A stretch of 64,000 bases of DNA from JAFAYN01 sp963733105. Lineage in GTDB: Bacteria; Gemmatimonadota; Gemmatimonadetes; Longimicrobiales; Longimicrobiaceae. The stretch spans positions 434,001 through 498,000 of the forward strand of contig CAVTCB010000024.1 of assembly GCA_963733105.1 (NCBI GenBank), written 5' to 3'. The first letter of the stretch is position 1. Each line of letters opens with the position of its first letter. Both the position numbers and the translations under genes were made by a program. Under the pieces are notes generated by a model, which saw only the letters and a list, made by a program, of their open reading frames with translations, ran no database searches and had not been told where the DNA came from. Of this stretch, positions 1 to 8,371 are shown one piece after another.

Positions 1-1
1 G

Positions 2-1457
2 GAGATCGCGGCGGAGCCGGACGTGGCGCCGCGGACGGCGGCCGCGCCGGAGAACGCGGCGTACGTCATCTACACCTCCGGCTCGACCGGCCGTCCCAAG
101 GGGGTGGTGGTCACGCACGCCAACGCGGCGGCGTTCTTCGCGGGGATGGACGGGGTCGTCGGCGGCCCAGTCCCGGGGACGTGGCTGGCGGTGACACGCA
201 TCGGGTTCGACATCCACGTGCTGGAGCTGCTCTGGACGCTCGCGCGCGGCTTCCGGGTGGTCGTGCACCCGGACGTGGAGCAGGCGGGGGCGGACGGGGC
301 GCTGGCGCGCTCGATCCGGCGGCACGGGGTCACGCACCTGCAGTGCACGCCGTCGCTGGCCGCGATCGTCATGGCGGAGTCCGGCGCGGAGGCGCTGTCC
401 GGGCTGGAGCGCATGTTCCTGGGGGGCGAGGCGCTGCCGGCCGGCCTGGCCGCGCAGGTCCGCGCCGTGCTCCCGGACGGCCTGGTCAACATGTACGGGC
501 CCACGGAGACGACGGTCTGGTCGGCCACGCACGCCCTCACGGGCGTGGAGGGCATCGTCCCCATCGGGCGGCCGATCGCGAACACGCGGGTCTACGTGCT
601 GGACGGCGACCTCCGCCCGCAGCCGGTGGGCGTTCCGGGCGAGCTGTACGTCGCGGGCGACGGGGTGACGCGCGGCTACCTGGACCGGCCGGGGCTGACG
701 ACGGAGCGCTTCCTCCCCGATCCGTTCGCGGGCGAGGGCTCGCGCATGTACCGCACGGGGGACCGGGCGCGGTGGCGCCGGGACGGCGTGCTGGAGTACC
801 TGGGGCGCCTGGACGAGCAGGTGAAGATCCGCGGCTTCCGCATCGAGCTGGGGGAGATCGAGAGTTTGCTGCGGCAGAGCGAGGGAGTGGCCGACTGTGT
901 CGTCGTGGCTCGCGAGGACGAGCCGGGGGAGAAGCGGCTGGTGGCGTACGTGGTGGGCGAGACGGGAGCGGAGGAGCTGCGCGCGAAGCTGCGGAAGAGC
1001 CTGCCGGGATACATGGTGCCGAGCGTCTTCGTGGTGCTGGAATCCCTGCCGCTCACGCCCAACGGCAAGCTGGACCGGCAGGCGCTGCCCGGCGCCGGAC
1101 TTCGCCACGGCGGCAAGGGCGTACGTGGCGCCACGCAGCAAGCTGGAGGAGCTGCTGGCCGGGGTCTGGACGGAGGTGCTGGGGGTGGAGCGGGTGGGGG
1201 TGCGGGACAGCTTCTTCGACCTGGGCGGCCACTCCCTCCTGGCGACGCAGGTGGTCTCGCGGCTGCACGCGGTAAAGCTGAAGGTGCCGGTGCGCACGAT
1301 CTTCCAGGCGCCCACGGTGGAGGGGTTGGCCCGCGAGATGGTGGCACGGGAGGCCCGCCCCGGCCAGATGGAGCAGGTAGCCGAGCTGGTCCTCCGCCTC
1401 AGCTCGCTCTCGCCGGAGGCGCGCCGGCAGATGCTGAGGGTCAAGCAGGGGGAGTAG
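2..1457 (+). CDS. NRPS C-terminal part (A-T), 5' end outside window, one frameshift
   Basis: Last adenylation and carrier domains of an NRPS. Visible A motifs: A3 YTSGSTGRPKG, A5 NMYGPTETTVW, A7 YRTGDRARW, A8 GRLDEQVKIRGFRIELGE, A10 LTPNGKLDR. The carrier follows with FFDLGGHSLLATQ (about 1213-1251). The A-pocket residues read by alignment to GrsA are D-I-L-Q-F-G-M-V-W-K, close to the known Gly code DILQLGLIWK, so Gly is predicted. The A domain is read in one frame up to about 1090; the carrier is one base out of phase. Dropping G1091 restores an alignment of the form LP-APDFATA, so this is probably a consensus error. The protein stops at 1457 after an acidic/leucine-rich tail (SLSPEARRQML) with no thioesterase, so it must hand over to another protein. 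Its link to the synthetases starting at 15615 is unknown. Confidence 0.85.
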
Positions 1458-1515
1458 CTTCCCTCCCGGAAAGAGCCGGACGAGGCGGGGGCCCCGGTCT
1501 TCGGTAACGTGAATC

Positions 1516-1544
1516 TTGACGAGACATCGCGGCGGCACTAGTGT
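1516..1544 (+). promoter_or_regulatory. Sigma70-like promoter of the blaI-type gene
   Basis: TTGACG (1516-1521), a 17-bp spacer, then TAGTGT (1539-1544). The -35 box is near consensus and the -10 matches 4 of 6. The BlaI-type operator starts at the last base of the -10, so bound repressor would block transcription; this implies autoregulation. Confidence 0.55.
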
Positions 1545-1560
1545 ACTACACGATGTCGTA
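1544..1560 (+). promoter_or_regulatory. BlaI/MecI-type operator 1
   Basis: TACTACACGATGTCGTA, a 17-bp dyad: TACTAC, 5 bases, GTCGTA (one mismatch from perfect symmetry). It resembles the TACTACATATGTAGTA-type sites of BlaI/MecI repressors and ends 23 bases before the start codon of a BlaI-family gene. A second copy lies at 3047-3063. Confidence 0.7.
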
Positions 1561-1583
1561 GAAACCCATGTCTCTCCGGTCCC

Positions 1584-2021
1584 ATGCCCCTGAATCGATA
1601 CCATTTCACCTTCGATCCGCAGAAGAAGGGGTTGCGCAAGATCCTCGGCGACCTCGAGGCGGACGTCATGGAGGTGATCTGGGCGCGCGGCCGGGCCACG
1701 GTCCACGACGTCCACGAGCGGCTCGCCGCGGACCGGGAGCTCGCGTACACGACGGTCATGACGGTGATGTCGCGCCTGGCGGACAAGGGGCTGCTGGAGA
1801 AGTGGAAGGATGGCGCGGCGTACGTGTACAGGCCCGCCGCGAGCAAGGAGGAATTCACCAGGCGCACCGTCGGCACGGTGCTGAGCGAGCTCCTGGACGA
1901 CTTCACCGCCCCCGCGATGAGCCAGTTCGTCGAGTTCATGGGCGAGCAGGACGAAGCGGCCATCGAGGCGCTGGCGAAGGCGATCGAAGAGAAGCGGAGG
2001 CGAGCGGATGCCGATGTTTGA
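1584..2021 (+). CDS. blaI: BlaI/MecI-family transcriptional repressor
   Basis: A 145-residue protein of the size usual for BlaI/MecI winged-helix repressors. The N-terminal half has the helix-turn-helix/wing pattern of the family (LGDLEADVMEVIWARG, then TVHDVHERL, TTVMTVMSRLADKGLLEK). The C-terminal half is the helical dimerisation region, where cognate proteases cut in known systems. It sits directly behind a promoter/operator of the right type and overlaps the M56 protease gene by 14 bp, the usual repressor-protease pairing. No beta-lactamase is nearby, so the regulated function is probably not beta-lactam resistance; the neighbouring dsbD-like gene carries a matching operator. Confidence 0.9.
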   Translation: MPLNRYHFTFDPQKKGLRKILGDLEADVMEVIWARGRATVHDVHERLAADRELAYTTVMTVMSRLADKGLLEKWKDGAAYVYRPAASKEEFTRRTVGTVLSELLDDFTAPAMSQFVEFMGEQDEAAIEALAKAIEEKRRRADADV

Positions 2022-2997
2022 GTGGTTCTTCGAGCCGTACTCCAGGCTCCTCTGGGGCGTGGAGGCCCTGCTGGCCGTTCCGGGCACCTGCGCCGCGCCC
2101 GTGGACGTGGCCCGCGCCCTCACGCTGCTCCTCTGCGCGGCCGCGGTCGCGCGGATCTGGGCCAACTGCGTCGCCGACCGGCGCCTGCGCCGCCGGTCTC
2201 CGGTCTACGGCCCGGACGAGTTCTCCGGGCTGTACGACCTCTACCGCGAGGCCGGAGCGCGGGTCGGGCTGAAACGCCTGCCGCCGCTGCACCGGCACGC
2301 GGACCAGGGCCCGCTGGCATTCACCACGGGGTGCTTCCGGCCCGCCGTCTTCCTGGCACCCGCCGTGATCCGCTCGCTCGGAACGGACGAGCTTCGCGCG
2401 GTGCTGGTGCACGAGCTCGTCCACGTGCGGCAGCGCGACAACCTGCGCGCCCTGCTCGGCAGCCTCCTCCCCGTCGGCGCGCTGGTGGTGGTGCTGCAGG
2501 CCGCCGCGCTCTACGTGATGTTCTTCCAGATGGAGCTGCGCTTCGGCTTCGAGCACGCCGGCCTGCTCGCCGCGGCGGTGCTCGCCCTGCTCTGGACCTT
2601 CCGGTCCGTCGTCTGGCCGAGGGTGGTCTTCGGGCGCGAGCTCTCCTGCGACGACCGGGTGGTGGAGGCGCTGCAGGACTCGCTGGTGGTCGCCGCGTCG
2701 CTGGTGCAGGTGTGGCGCCTCCAGAGAGCGCTCCCCCGCCGGCCGGGGACGCGCTGGGTCCATGCCCACCCCCTGCTCCGGAGCCGTCCGAGCGTCGAGG
2801 CGCGCGTCCGCCGCCTGATGGATTATCGGCCCGACCCGCGCCGCGCCTGGCTCACCACGGCGCGCCGGACGCTGACCGCTGCGGCGCTGCTGTGGACCTC
2901 CCTGTTCCTCTGGAGCTACCACAGCTCCGAGGTGAGCTCCGAGCTGCGCGCCCAGCTTCGCGAGACCGCGCCCCCGCTCGTCCCGACGCGGCGGTAG
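2008..2997 (+). CDS. M56-family membrane metalloprotease (BlaR1-like, without penicillin-sensor domain)
   Basis: A 329-residue integral membrane protein with the zinc motif HELVH at residues 135-139 and a downstream ELSCDD (E211), both typical of M56 peptidases. About four hydrophobic segments are visible: near the N terminus, just after HELVH, around residues 185-200, and near the C terminus (TLTAAALLWTSLFLW). Classical BlaR1/MecR1 proteins run to almost 600 residues with an extracellular penicillin-binding sensor. This protein ends soon after the last membrane span, so it senses something else or relies on a partner. It overlaps the upstream repressor gene, and its expected role is to inactivate that repressor when triggered. 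Confidence 0.88.
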   Translation: MPMFEWFFEPYSRLLWGVEALLAVPGTCAAPVDVARALTLLLCAAAVARIWANCVADRRLRRRSPVYGPDEFSGLYDLYREAGARVGLKRLPPLHRHADQGPLAFTTGCFRPAVFLAPAVIRSLGTDELRAVLVHELVHVRQRDNLRALLGSLLPVGALVVVLQAAALYVMFFQMELRFGFEHAGLLAAAVLALLWTFRSVVWPRVVFGRELSCDDRVVEALQDSLVVAASLVQVWRLQRALPRRPGTRWVHAHPLLRSRPSVEARVRRLMDYRPDPRRAWLTTARRTLTAAALLWTSLFLWSYHSSEVSSELRAQLRETAPPLVPTRR

Positions 2998-3046
2998 CAG
3001 CACCCGCAGACCGCCCGCGGCGGAGAGGCTCCTGTCGGCCCTTTGT

Positions 3047-3063
3047 TACTACGTGGTGTAGTA
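3047..3063 (+). promoter_or_regulatory. BlaI/MecI-type operator 2, upstream of the dsbD-like gene
   Basis: TACTACGTGGTGTAGTA: perfect 6-bp arms TACTAC/GTAGTA around 5 bases, the same 17-bp geometry as the site at 1544-1560. It begins 49 bp after the M56 stop codon and ends 23 bp before the preferred start of the dsbD-like gene. The equal 23-bp spacing at both sites supports one shared repressor. Confidence 0.72.
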
Positions 3064-3086
3064 TCCAATCCATGAGGATCAGCAGC

Positions 3087-5327
3087 ATGAAAGAGCGCAT
3101 CATACGAGGGACGCTCCTCTTCGTCGGCGCGATCGTCGTCGCCGGGACACCGGCGACGGCGGGTGCCCAGTCGGCTTCCCGGCGGGCGAGCGCCGTCGCG
3201 CGGGCCACCGCCGACCGGCCCGTCGAGATCGAGCTGCGGAGCGCCGCGCGCGTGCTCGTGCCGGGCGATACGGCGGCCGTCGCGATCCGGCTCCGCCCGG
3301 AGCCCGGGTGGCACGCGTACTGGCGGCACGCGGGCGACGTGGGGAGCCCGCCCTCCGTGGAGTGGCGGCTCCCCGAGGGGTTCACGGCGGCCCCGCTCCG
3401 CTGGCCGGCGCCGGAGCTGATCGCGTCGCCGCCGCTCGCCAGCTACGGCTACGAGCGCGAGGTGCACCTGCTCGGTGCCGTCCACGTCCCGCGCACCGCG
3501 CGCGTCGGGTCGACCGCGACGCTCACGGGGACCGTCACGTGGGTGGTGTGCAAGGAGGAGTGCTTCTCCGCCGACGTGGACCTCGCCCTGACGCTCCCCG
3601 TGGCCGCGGCCCCGGTGGCCGACACCGCCGCCGCGCGCGCGTTCATGGCGGAGGACGCGCGCGTCCCGGTGCGCCGCGCCGACTGGGTGTTCCGCTCGGC
3701 GGTGGACGAGGGGGCGGTCGTGCTCCGCGTTCGCCCGCCCGAGGGGTCGGGCCTGCTCGCGGGCGGCGGCACGCCGCGCGTCCGGTTCTTCGTGGACTCG
3801 GCCGGCGTCATCGACCACGCCGCGCCGGCCGCGGTGCGCGTGGACGGCGACGCGCTGGAGCTCCGGCTCGCGCGCTCGCAGTACGCCGGCGGGACCCCGA
3901 CCCGGCTGACGGGAGTGCTCGCGCTCGCGGGCCGGGGCAGCGGTGACGAGGGGCTCGCGGTCGAGGTGGACGCGCCGGTGGTGGGGATGGCGCAGCTCGC
4001 GCCGGCCGACGGGCCCACGGGTGCGAGCGGCGGGTGGCTCGCGCTCGCGACCGCCGGACTGCTCGCGCTCCTCGGCGGCACGCTGCTCAACCTGATGCCG
4101 TGCGTCCTCCCCGTGCTGTCGATCAAGGCGCTCGGCGTCGCCGAGGCGGCGGCGCACGACGGACGGACCGCGCGGCGCCACACGCTGCTCTTCGCCGCGG
4201 GCGTGCTCGCGTCGATGTGGGCGCTTGTGGGCGTGCTCCTCGCCCTGCGGGCGGCCGGCGCCGAGGTCGGGTGGGGCTACCAGCTCCAGAGCCCCGCCAT
4301 GGTGGGCGCGCTCGCGCTGCTCGTGTTCGCCGCCGCGCTCAACATGGCCGGCGTCTTCGAGCTCGCGCCGGTGGGCGGCACGCTCTCGGTCGCCGCGGGG
4401 CGCACGCCGCCGGCCGCCGAGGCGTTCCTGAGCGGGGTCCTCGTCACCGCGCTCGCGACGCCCTGCTCCGCGCCGTTCCTCGCCGCCGCGGTGGCGTACG
4501 GGATCGCGGGCGGGGCGGCGACCGCCGTCGTCGTCTTCACCGCGCTCGGCCTCGGCCTGGTGTGGCCGCTCGCGCTCGTGGCCGCGGTGCCTCGCGTGCG
4601 CCGGTGGCTGCCGAGGCCCGGTGCGTGGATGGTGACGCTGCGACAGGTGCTCGCCTTCCCGCTGCTCGCGACCGTGGTGTGGCTCGCGTGGGTGCTCGGC
4701 CGGCAGGCCGGGACCGACGCGGTGGCGGCGCTGCTCGCCGCGCTGGTCCTGCTGGCGTTCGGCCTCTGGGCGCTCGGCCGCTTCGGGACGCTCGTCGCGT
4801 CGGCCGGCCGCCGCCGCGCCGCCCGGGGCGTCGCCCTCGCGGCCGGCGCGGGAGCGCTGGCGCTCGTGATCGCCGGCGCGAGCTCGGCGCCGCCGCGCGC
4901 CGCGGCGGCGGACGCAACGAGCCCGCCGGGCCAGGCCGCGGGCGAGCTCCCCTGGCGGCCGTACAGCCCGGCGGCGCTCGAGGCGCTGCGCGACAGCGGT
5001 CGCGTCGTGCTGCTCGACTTCACGGCCGACTGGTGTCTCACCTGCAAGGTGAACGAGCGCGTCGCCTTCGGCTCGGAAACCGTGCGCGCGTCGCTGCGCG
5101 CGCACGACGTCGCGCTCCTCCGCGCCGACTGGACGACGCGCGACCCCTCGGTCACGCGCGCCCTCGCGGCGTTCGATCGCAACAGCGTGCCGTTCGTCGT
5201 GCTCTACGGCCGCGACCGCGCCGCGGCGCCGGTCGTCCTCCCGACGCTCCTCACGCCGGGGATCGTCACGCGCGCGCTGGACGCGGCCGGCCGCGCGCCC
5301 GCTCTTTCCGCCGCGGCCGCGCGCTGA
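3087..5327 (+). CDS. DsbD/ScsB-like protein-disulfide reductase
   Basis: Moves reducing equivalents across the inner membrane to periplasmic thiols. A 746-residue protein from the ATG at 3087, chosen because GAGG lies about 9 bases upstream; an in-frame ATG at 3072 has no ribosome site. Order: signal peptide (about 1-28); N-terminal periplasmic domain with a Cys pair in VVCKEECF (C155, C159); a membrane domain of about eight spans with Cys in NLMPCVLPVLSIK (C339) and ATPCSAPFL (C460); C-terminal thioredoxin domain with the CxxC motif DWCLTCK (C650, C653). This is the full three-part DsbD electron path, and the first Cys pair in a KEEC context resembles ScsB. A BlaI-type operator lies just upstream and a redoxin gene follows 55 bp downstream, suggesting a regulated envelope thiol-redox unit. 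Confidence 0.9.
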   Translation: MKERIIRGTLLFVGAIVVAGTPATAGAQSASRRASAVARATADRPVEIELRSAARVLVPGDTAAVAIRLRPEPGWHAYWRHAGDVGSPPSVEWRLPEGFTAAPLRWPAPELIASPPLASYGYEREVHLLGAVHVPRTARVGSTATLTGTVTWVVCKEECFSADVDLALTLPVAAAPVADTAAARAFMAEDARVPVRRADWVFRSAVDEGAVVLRVRPPEGSGLLAGGGTPRVRFFVDSAGVIDHAAPAAVRVDGDALELRLARSQYAGGTPTRLTGVLALAGRGSGDEGLAVEVDAPVVGMAQLAPADGPTGASGGWLALATAGLLALLGGTLLNLMPCVLPVLSIKALGVAEAAAHDGRTARRHTLLFAAGVLASMWALVGVLLALRAAGAEVGWGYQLQSPAMVGALALLVFAAALNMAGVFELAPVGGTLSVAAGRTPPAAEAFLSGVLVTALATPCSAPFLAAAVAYGIAGGAATAVVVFTALGLGLVWPLALVAAVPRVRRWLPRPGAWMVTLRQVLAFPLLATVVWLAWVLGRQAGTDAVAALLAALVLLAFGLWALGRFGTLVASAGRRRAARGVALAAGAGALALVIAGASSAPPRAAAADATSPPGQAAGELPWRPYSPAALEALRDSGRVVLLDFTADWCLTCKVNERVAFGSETVRASLRAHDVALLRADWTTRDPSVTRALAAFDRNSVPFVVLYGRDRAAAPVVLPTLLTPGIVTRALDAAGRAPALSAAAAR

Positions 5328-5382
5328 CCGCCGCGGCCGCGCCCGACTCCACCCCTTCATCCCCTCGCCCAGGAGCCGCACC

Positions 5383-6072
5383 ATGTCTCTCTCGAAACGT
5401 CGCAAGCTCTCGCTTCTCCTCGCCGGCCTCGCCGTCATCGTCATCGCACTCGCCGGGGCGGTGTTCGTCGCCCCGCACCTGGAACCCGAAGTCAAGCTGA
5501 CGGCCGCTGAACTGAGCGCGGCGCCGAAGGTCGGCACAGCCGCTCCGGCGTTCACCGCGGTCGACACGCGCGGCGCCTCGCACTCGCTCGCGGCCTACCG
5601 CGGCCGGTGGGTGGTGCTCGAGTGGGTCAACCACGAGTGCCCGTACACGAAGAAGCACTACGCCTCCGTCGACGGCCGTCCCGGCAACACGCAGGCGATG
5701 CAGCGCGACTACGCGAGGCGCGTCGTGTGGCTCTCGGTCGTCTCCTCCGCGCCCGGAAAGCAGGGCTTCACGACGGCGGAGGAGGCGGACGAGCTGACGC
5801 GCGAGAAGGGGGCGGCGCCGACCGCCGTCGTCCGCGACACGGCCGGCACGCTCGGGCGGCTCTACGGCGCGCGGAACACGCCGCAGTACGCGATCATCGA
5901 CCCGCAGGGGGTGCTTCGGTACGCGGGCGCCATCGACGACAGGCAGTCTTCCAGGGTCAAGGACATCGCGGGGGCGACGAACTACGTCCGCGCCGCGCTC
6001 GACGCCGGCCTCGCGGGGCGCCCCATCGCGGTCGCGCAGACGCAGCCCTACGGCTGCGACGTGAAGTACTGA
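5383..6072 (+). CDS. Membrane-anchored redoxin (AhpC/TSA-thioredoxin fold)
   Basis: A 229-residue protein with a good ribosome site (AGGAG, about 5374) before ATG 5383. Residues 8-29 form a membrane anchor or uncleaved signal; the rest should lie outside the membrane. The redoxin fold is seen in VGTAAPAFTAVDTRG, then WVVLEWVNHECPYTKKHY, where a Cys in the ECPY context stands at the place of the peroxiredoxin/redoxin active site, and later RNTPQYAIIDPQGVLRYAG. It lies 55 bp after the DsbD-like gene and is a natural partner for reduction by it. Exact substrate (peroxide or protein thiol) cannot be told. Confidence 0.85.
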   Translation: MSLSKRRKLSLLLAGLAVIVIALAGAVFVAPHLEPEVKLTAAELSAAPKVGTAAPAFTAVDTRGASHSLAAYRGRWVVLEWVNHECPYTKKHYASVDGRPGNTQAMQRDYARRVVWLSVVSSAPGKQGFTTAEEADELTREKGAAPTAVVRDTAGTLGRLYGARNTPQYAIIDPQGVLRYAGAIDDRQSSRVKDIAGATNYVRAALDAGLAGRPIAVAQTQPYGCDVKY

Positions 6073-6104
6073 TCGTGCCCACGAGCCGCTGCCGTCGGGG
6101 TGCC

Positions 6105-7220
6105 ATGGCGAATTCCGTCGCGTACGTCCGGTCCACACTGGCGGGTCGGTTCCTCGCCGCCCTGTCCGTGGCGCTGCTTGGCTGCGGTGCCCAGCCGCAC
6201 GCGGACGCGGCCGGAGCACCCGGCGCCGACACATCTGCATCGCCCGTCGCCGCACGGGCGTTCCTCTCGACGCTCGACGCCAGGCAGCGCGCCGTCGTCT
6301 CATTTCCGTTCGATGATCCGGAGCGTACCCGGTGGGCGTACGTGCCGCAGGAGCACGCCGGCATCCCGCTGCGGGCGCTGAATGCCGAGCAACGTGCAGC
6401 AGCGTTCGGGCTGCTGGGCACCGGTCTGAGTGAGCGCGGCACCAGGCTCGCGCACGGCGTCATCGAGCTCGAAGGCACCCTCCGTGAGCTGGAAGGAGCG
6501 GTGAGTCGTCTCGTCGGGCCTCGGCGCGATCCGGAGCTCTACTACCTGGCACTCTTCGTCGGGCCCGGTGGTGCGCCCCCCTGGGGCTGGCGATTCGAGG
6601 GCCATCACCTCTCGGTGAACGTCACGGATCTCGGCCCGCACGGCCAGATCGTCGCCCCACTGTTCATGGGCGCGAACCCGGCGCGCGTCCCCAGCGGCCC
6701 CGGTGAAGGGCTTCGACTGCTCGCGGCGGAAGAGGACCTCGCCTTCGAGCTGCTGCACATGCTCGATCCGCACCAGCGCGCCCGCGCCACCATCGCCGCG
6801 CAGCCATTCGGGGACGTCGTCACCCGCAGCGATCCCACGGTGAGACCGATGGCCTTCGCCGGCCTGCCCGCGGGCGAGATGACAATTGCCCAGCAGCGGC
6901 AACTGCGTCGGCTGCTCGGAGTGTACGCCGGACGGATGTCCGACTCGTCGGCACGCGGGCAGCTGCGGCGAATCGACGATGCCGGGTTCGAGCGCCTGCA
7001 CTTCGCCTGGGCTGGTGCGCACCAGCCCCGCCGGCCCCACTACTACCGCATCCACGGGCCTACCGTACTGGTGGAGTACGACAACTCGCAGGGCGGCGCG
7101 AACCACATCCACACCGTCTGGCGCGACCTGGAGAACGATTTCGGAGGTGATCTGCTGAGGAGGCACTATGCACGGCAGCCTCACCCCACTGAACCCGTCC
7201 CTAAGGAGGCCGGCAGATGA
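6105..7220 (+). CDS. DUF3500-like secreted lipoprotein
   Basis: A 371-residue protein from ATG 6105; an in-frame GTG at 6075 is an alternative. The N terminus has a lipoprotein signal with the lipobox-like VALLGC. The body resembles DUF3500 proteins: DARQRAVVSFPFDD near the start, WGWRFEGHHLSVN in the middle, and VLVEYDNSQGGANHIHTVWRD near the end, with several His that could bind metal. Function of the family is not established. It lies 32 bp after the redoxin gene and overlaps the kelch gene by 4 bp (ATGA), so the two are probably translationally coupled. Confidence 0.8.
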   Translation: MANSVAYVRSTLAGRFLAALSVALLGCGAQPHADAAGAPGADTSASPVAARAFLSTLDARQRAVVSFPFDDPERTRWAYVPQEHAGIPLRALNAEQRAAAFGLLGTGLSERGTRLAHGVIELEGTLRELEGAVSRLVGPRRDPELYYLALFVGPGGAPPWGWRFEGHHLSVNVTDLGPHGQIVAPLFMGANPARVPSGPGEGLRLLAAEEDLAFELLHMLDPHQRARATIAAQPFGDVVTRSDPTVRPMAFAGLPAGEMTIAQQRQLRRLLGVYAGRMSDSSARGQLRRIDDAGFERLHFAWAGAHQPRRPHYYRIHGPTVLVEYDNSQGGANHIHTVWRDLENDFGGDLLRRHYARQPHPTEPVPKEAGR

Positions 7221-8371
7221 AAACGACGAAGGCGGAGATCCGGATGATCGACCAGCACAGGGTTCGCCGCGGCCTTGCCGCGCTCCCACTCCTCGGCACC
7301 GCGGCGGCGCTGCTGCTCGCCACGGCCGCGAGGGCGCAGCAGGGTCCGGGAGGCGCGCCGCCCCCCGACCGGTCCACCCCCGTCCAGGCGAACGAGCTTC
7401 GCGAGACCTGGAACGACCGGGTGAGCCAAGGTCCTCCGGTAGGCGCCTTCGGGGAGTTCGACGGATGGAGCATGGGCGCCGCCATGCCCCTCGCCCGGTC
7501 CGAGCATGCGGTCGCGGAGATGGGCGGCAAGGTGTGGGTGCTCGGCGGCTATCCGCCCGGGCGGCTCCCCTCCGACCTCGTCCAGGTCTACGATCCGGCC
7601 ACGAGCCGCTGGTCGCTCGGCCCGCGCCTGCCCCGGCCGATCCACCATACCCACGCCGCGGCCGTGGGCGGCAAGCTCTACGTGATCGGCGGCGAGATCG
7701 ACGGCGCGAGCACGGGACGGCCGGAGACGTTCGTGGCGAACACGTGGGTCCACGATCCGGCGGTCGGCGGCTGGGTGGCGCGCGCGCCGATGCCGACCGC
7801 GCGGAGCGGCGGCGGCAAGGCGGTGATCGACGGCAAGATCTACGTGGCCGGCGGGCGCCCGCCCGGGGGCTCCGCCTTCGAGGTCTACGACCCGGCGACC
7901 GACACGTGGGAGAAGCTTCCGGATCTGCCGACCCAGCGCAATCACCTGGCGATGGTCGCGCTGAACGGGAAGATCATCGTCGCCGGCGGCCGCTTCGGCC
8001 CGGGCGCCGGCGCCGAGCGGACCGACGTGGTCGAGATCTACGATCCCGCGACCCGCCGCTGGACGCGGGGCGCGCCGCTTCCGGCGCCCCGGGGGGGGAT
8101 CACCGGCGCGGCCCAGGCAGGCTGCATGTTCGTCTTCGGCGGCGAGGGCGAGCGGACCCACGTGCTGGGGCTGACGCCCACCGTCTACGGCTACGATCCC
8201 CGCGCCGACCGCTGGACCGCGCTGCCGGATCTCCCCATCGCCGTCCACGGCCTCAAGGGTACCGCGGTGATCGGCGGCCGGATCTTCCTGCCGGGCGGCG
8301 GGATCACGCTGGGAGGAAATTCCGGCACCAACGCCATGCAGGTATACCGGCCTACCATGCGCTGCGAGTGA
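7217..8371 (+). CDS. Secreted kelch-repeat beta-propeller protein
   Basis: A 384-residue protein with a strong ribosome site (AAGGAGG, about 7203-7209). An N-terminal signal peptide (about residues 1-40, ending near ARAQ) precedes about six kelch repeats. Each has the GG pair plus spaced Tyr and Trp: KVWVLGGY...VYDPATSRW, KLYVIGGE...VHDPAVGGW, KIYVAGGR...VYDPATDTW, KIIVAGGR...IYDPATRRW, CMFVFGGE...GYDPRADRW, and a last GGRIFLPGGG. It should fold as a six-bladed propeller in the periplasm or outside the cell. No catalytic residue is evident, so it is best called a binding or scaffold protein. It is coupled to the DUF3500-like gene by an ATGA overlap. Its stop codon directly abuts the stop of the convergent LytTR gene. 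Confidence 0.85.
   Translation: MKTTKAEIRMIDQHRVRRGLAALPLLGTAAALLLATAARAQQGPGGAPPPDRSTPVQANELRETWNDRVSQGPPVGAFGEFDGWSMGAAMPLARSEHAVAEMGGKVWVLGGYPPGRLPSDLVQVYDPATSRWSLGPRLPRPIHHTHAAAVGGKLYVIGGEIDGASTGRPETFVANTWVHDPAVGGWVARAPMPTARSGGGKAVIDGKIYVAGGRPPGGSAFEVYDPATDTWEKLPDLPTQRNHLAMVALNGKIIVAGGRFGPGAGAERTDVVEIYDPATRRWTRGAPLPAPRGGITGAAQAGCMFVFGGEGERTHVLGLTPTVYGYDPRADRWTALPDLPIAVHGLKGTAVIGGRIFLPGGGITLGGNSGTNAMQVYRPTMRCE

Noticed and set aside
1584..2997. Beta-lactam resistance locus
   Set aside because: BlaI and an M56 protease are present, but there is no beta-lactamase or penicillin-binding sensor. The second operator precedes a DsbD-like gene instead.
7217..8371. Galactose-oxidase-type enzyme
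   Set aside because: Kelch repeats are present, but I see no copper-site Tyr/Cys pattern and the length fits only the propeller.
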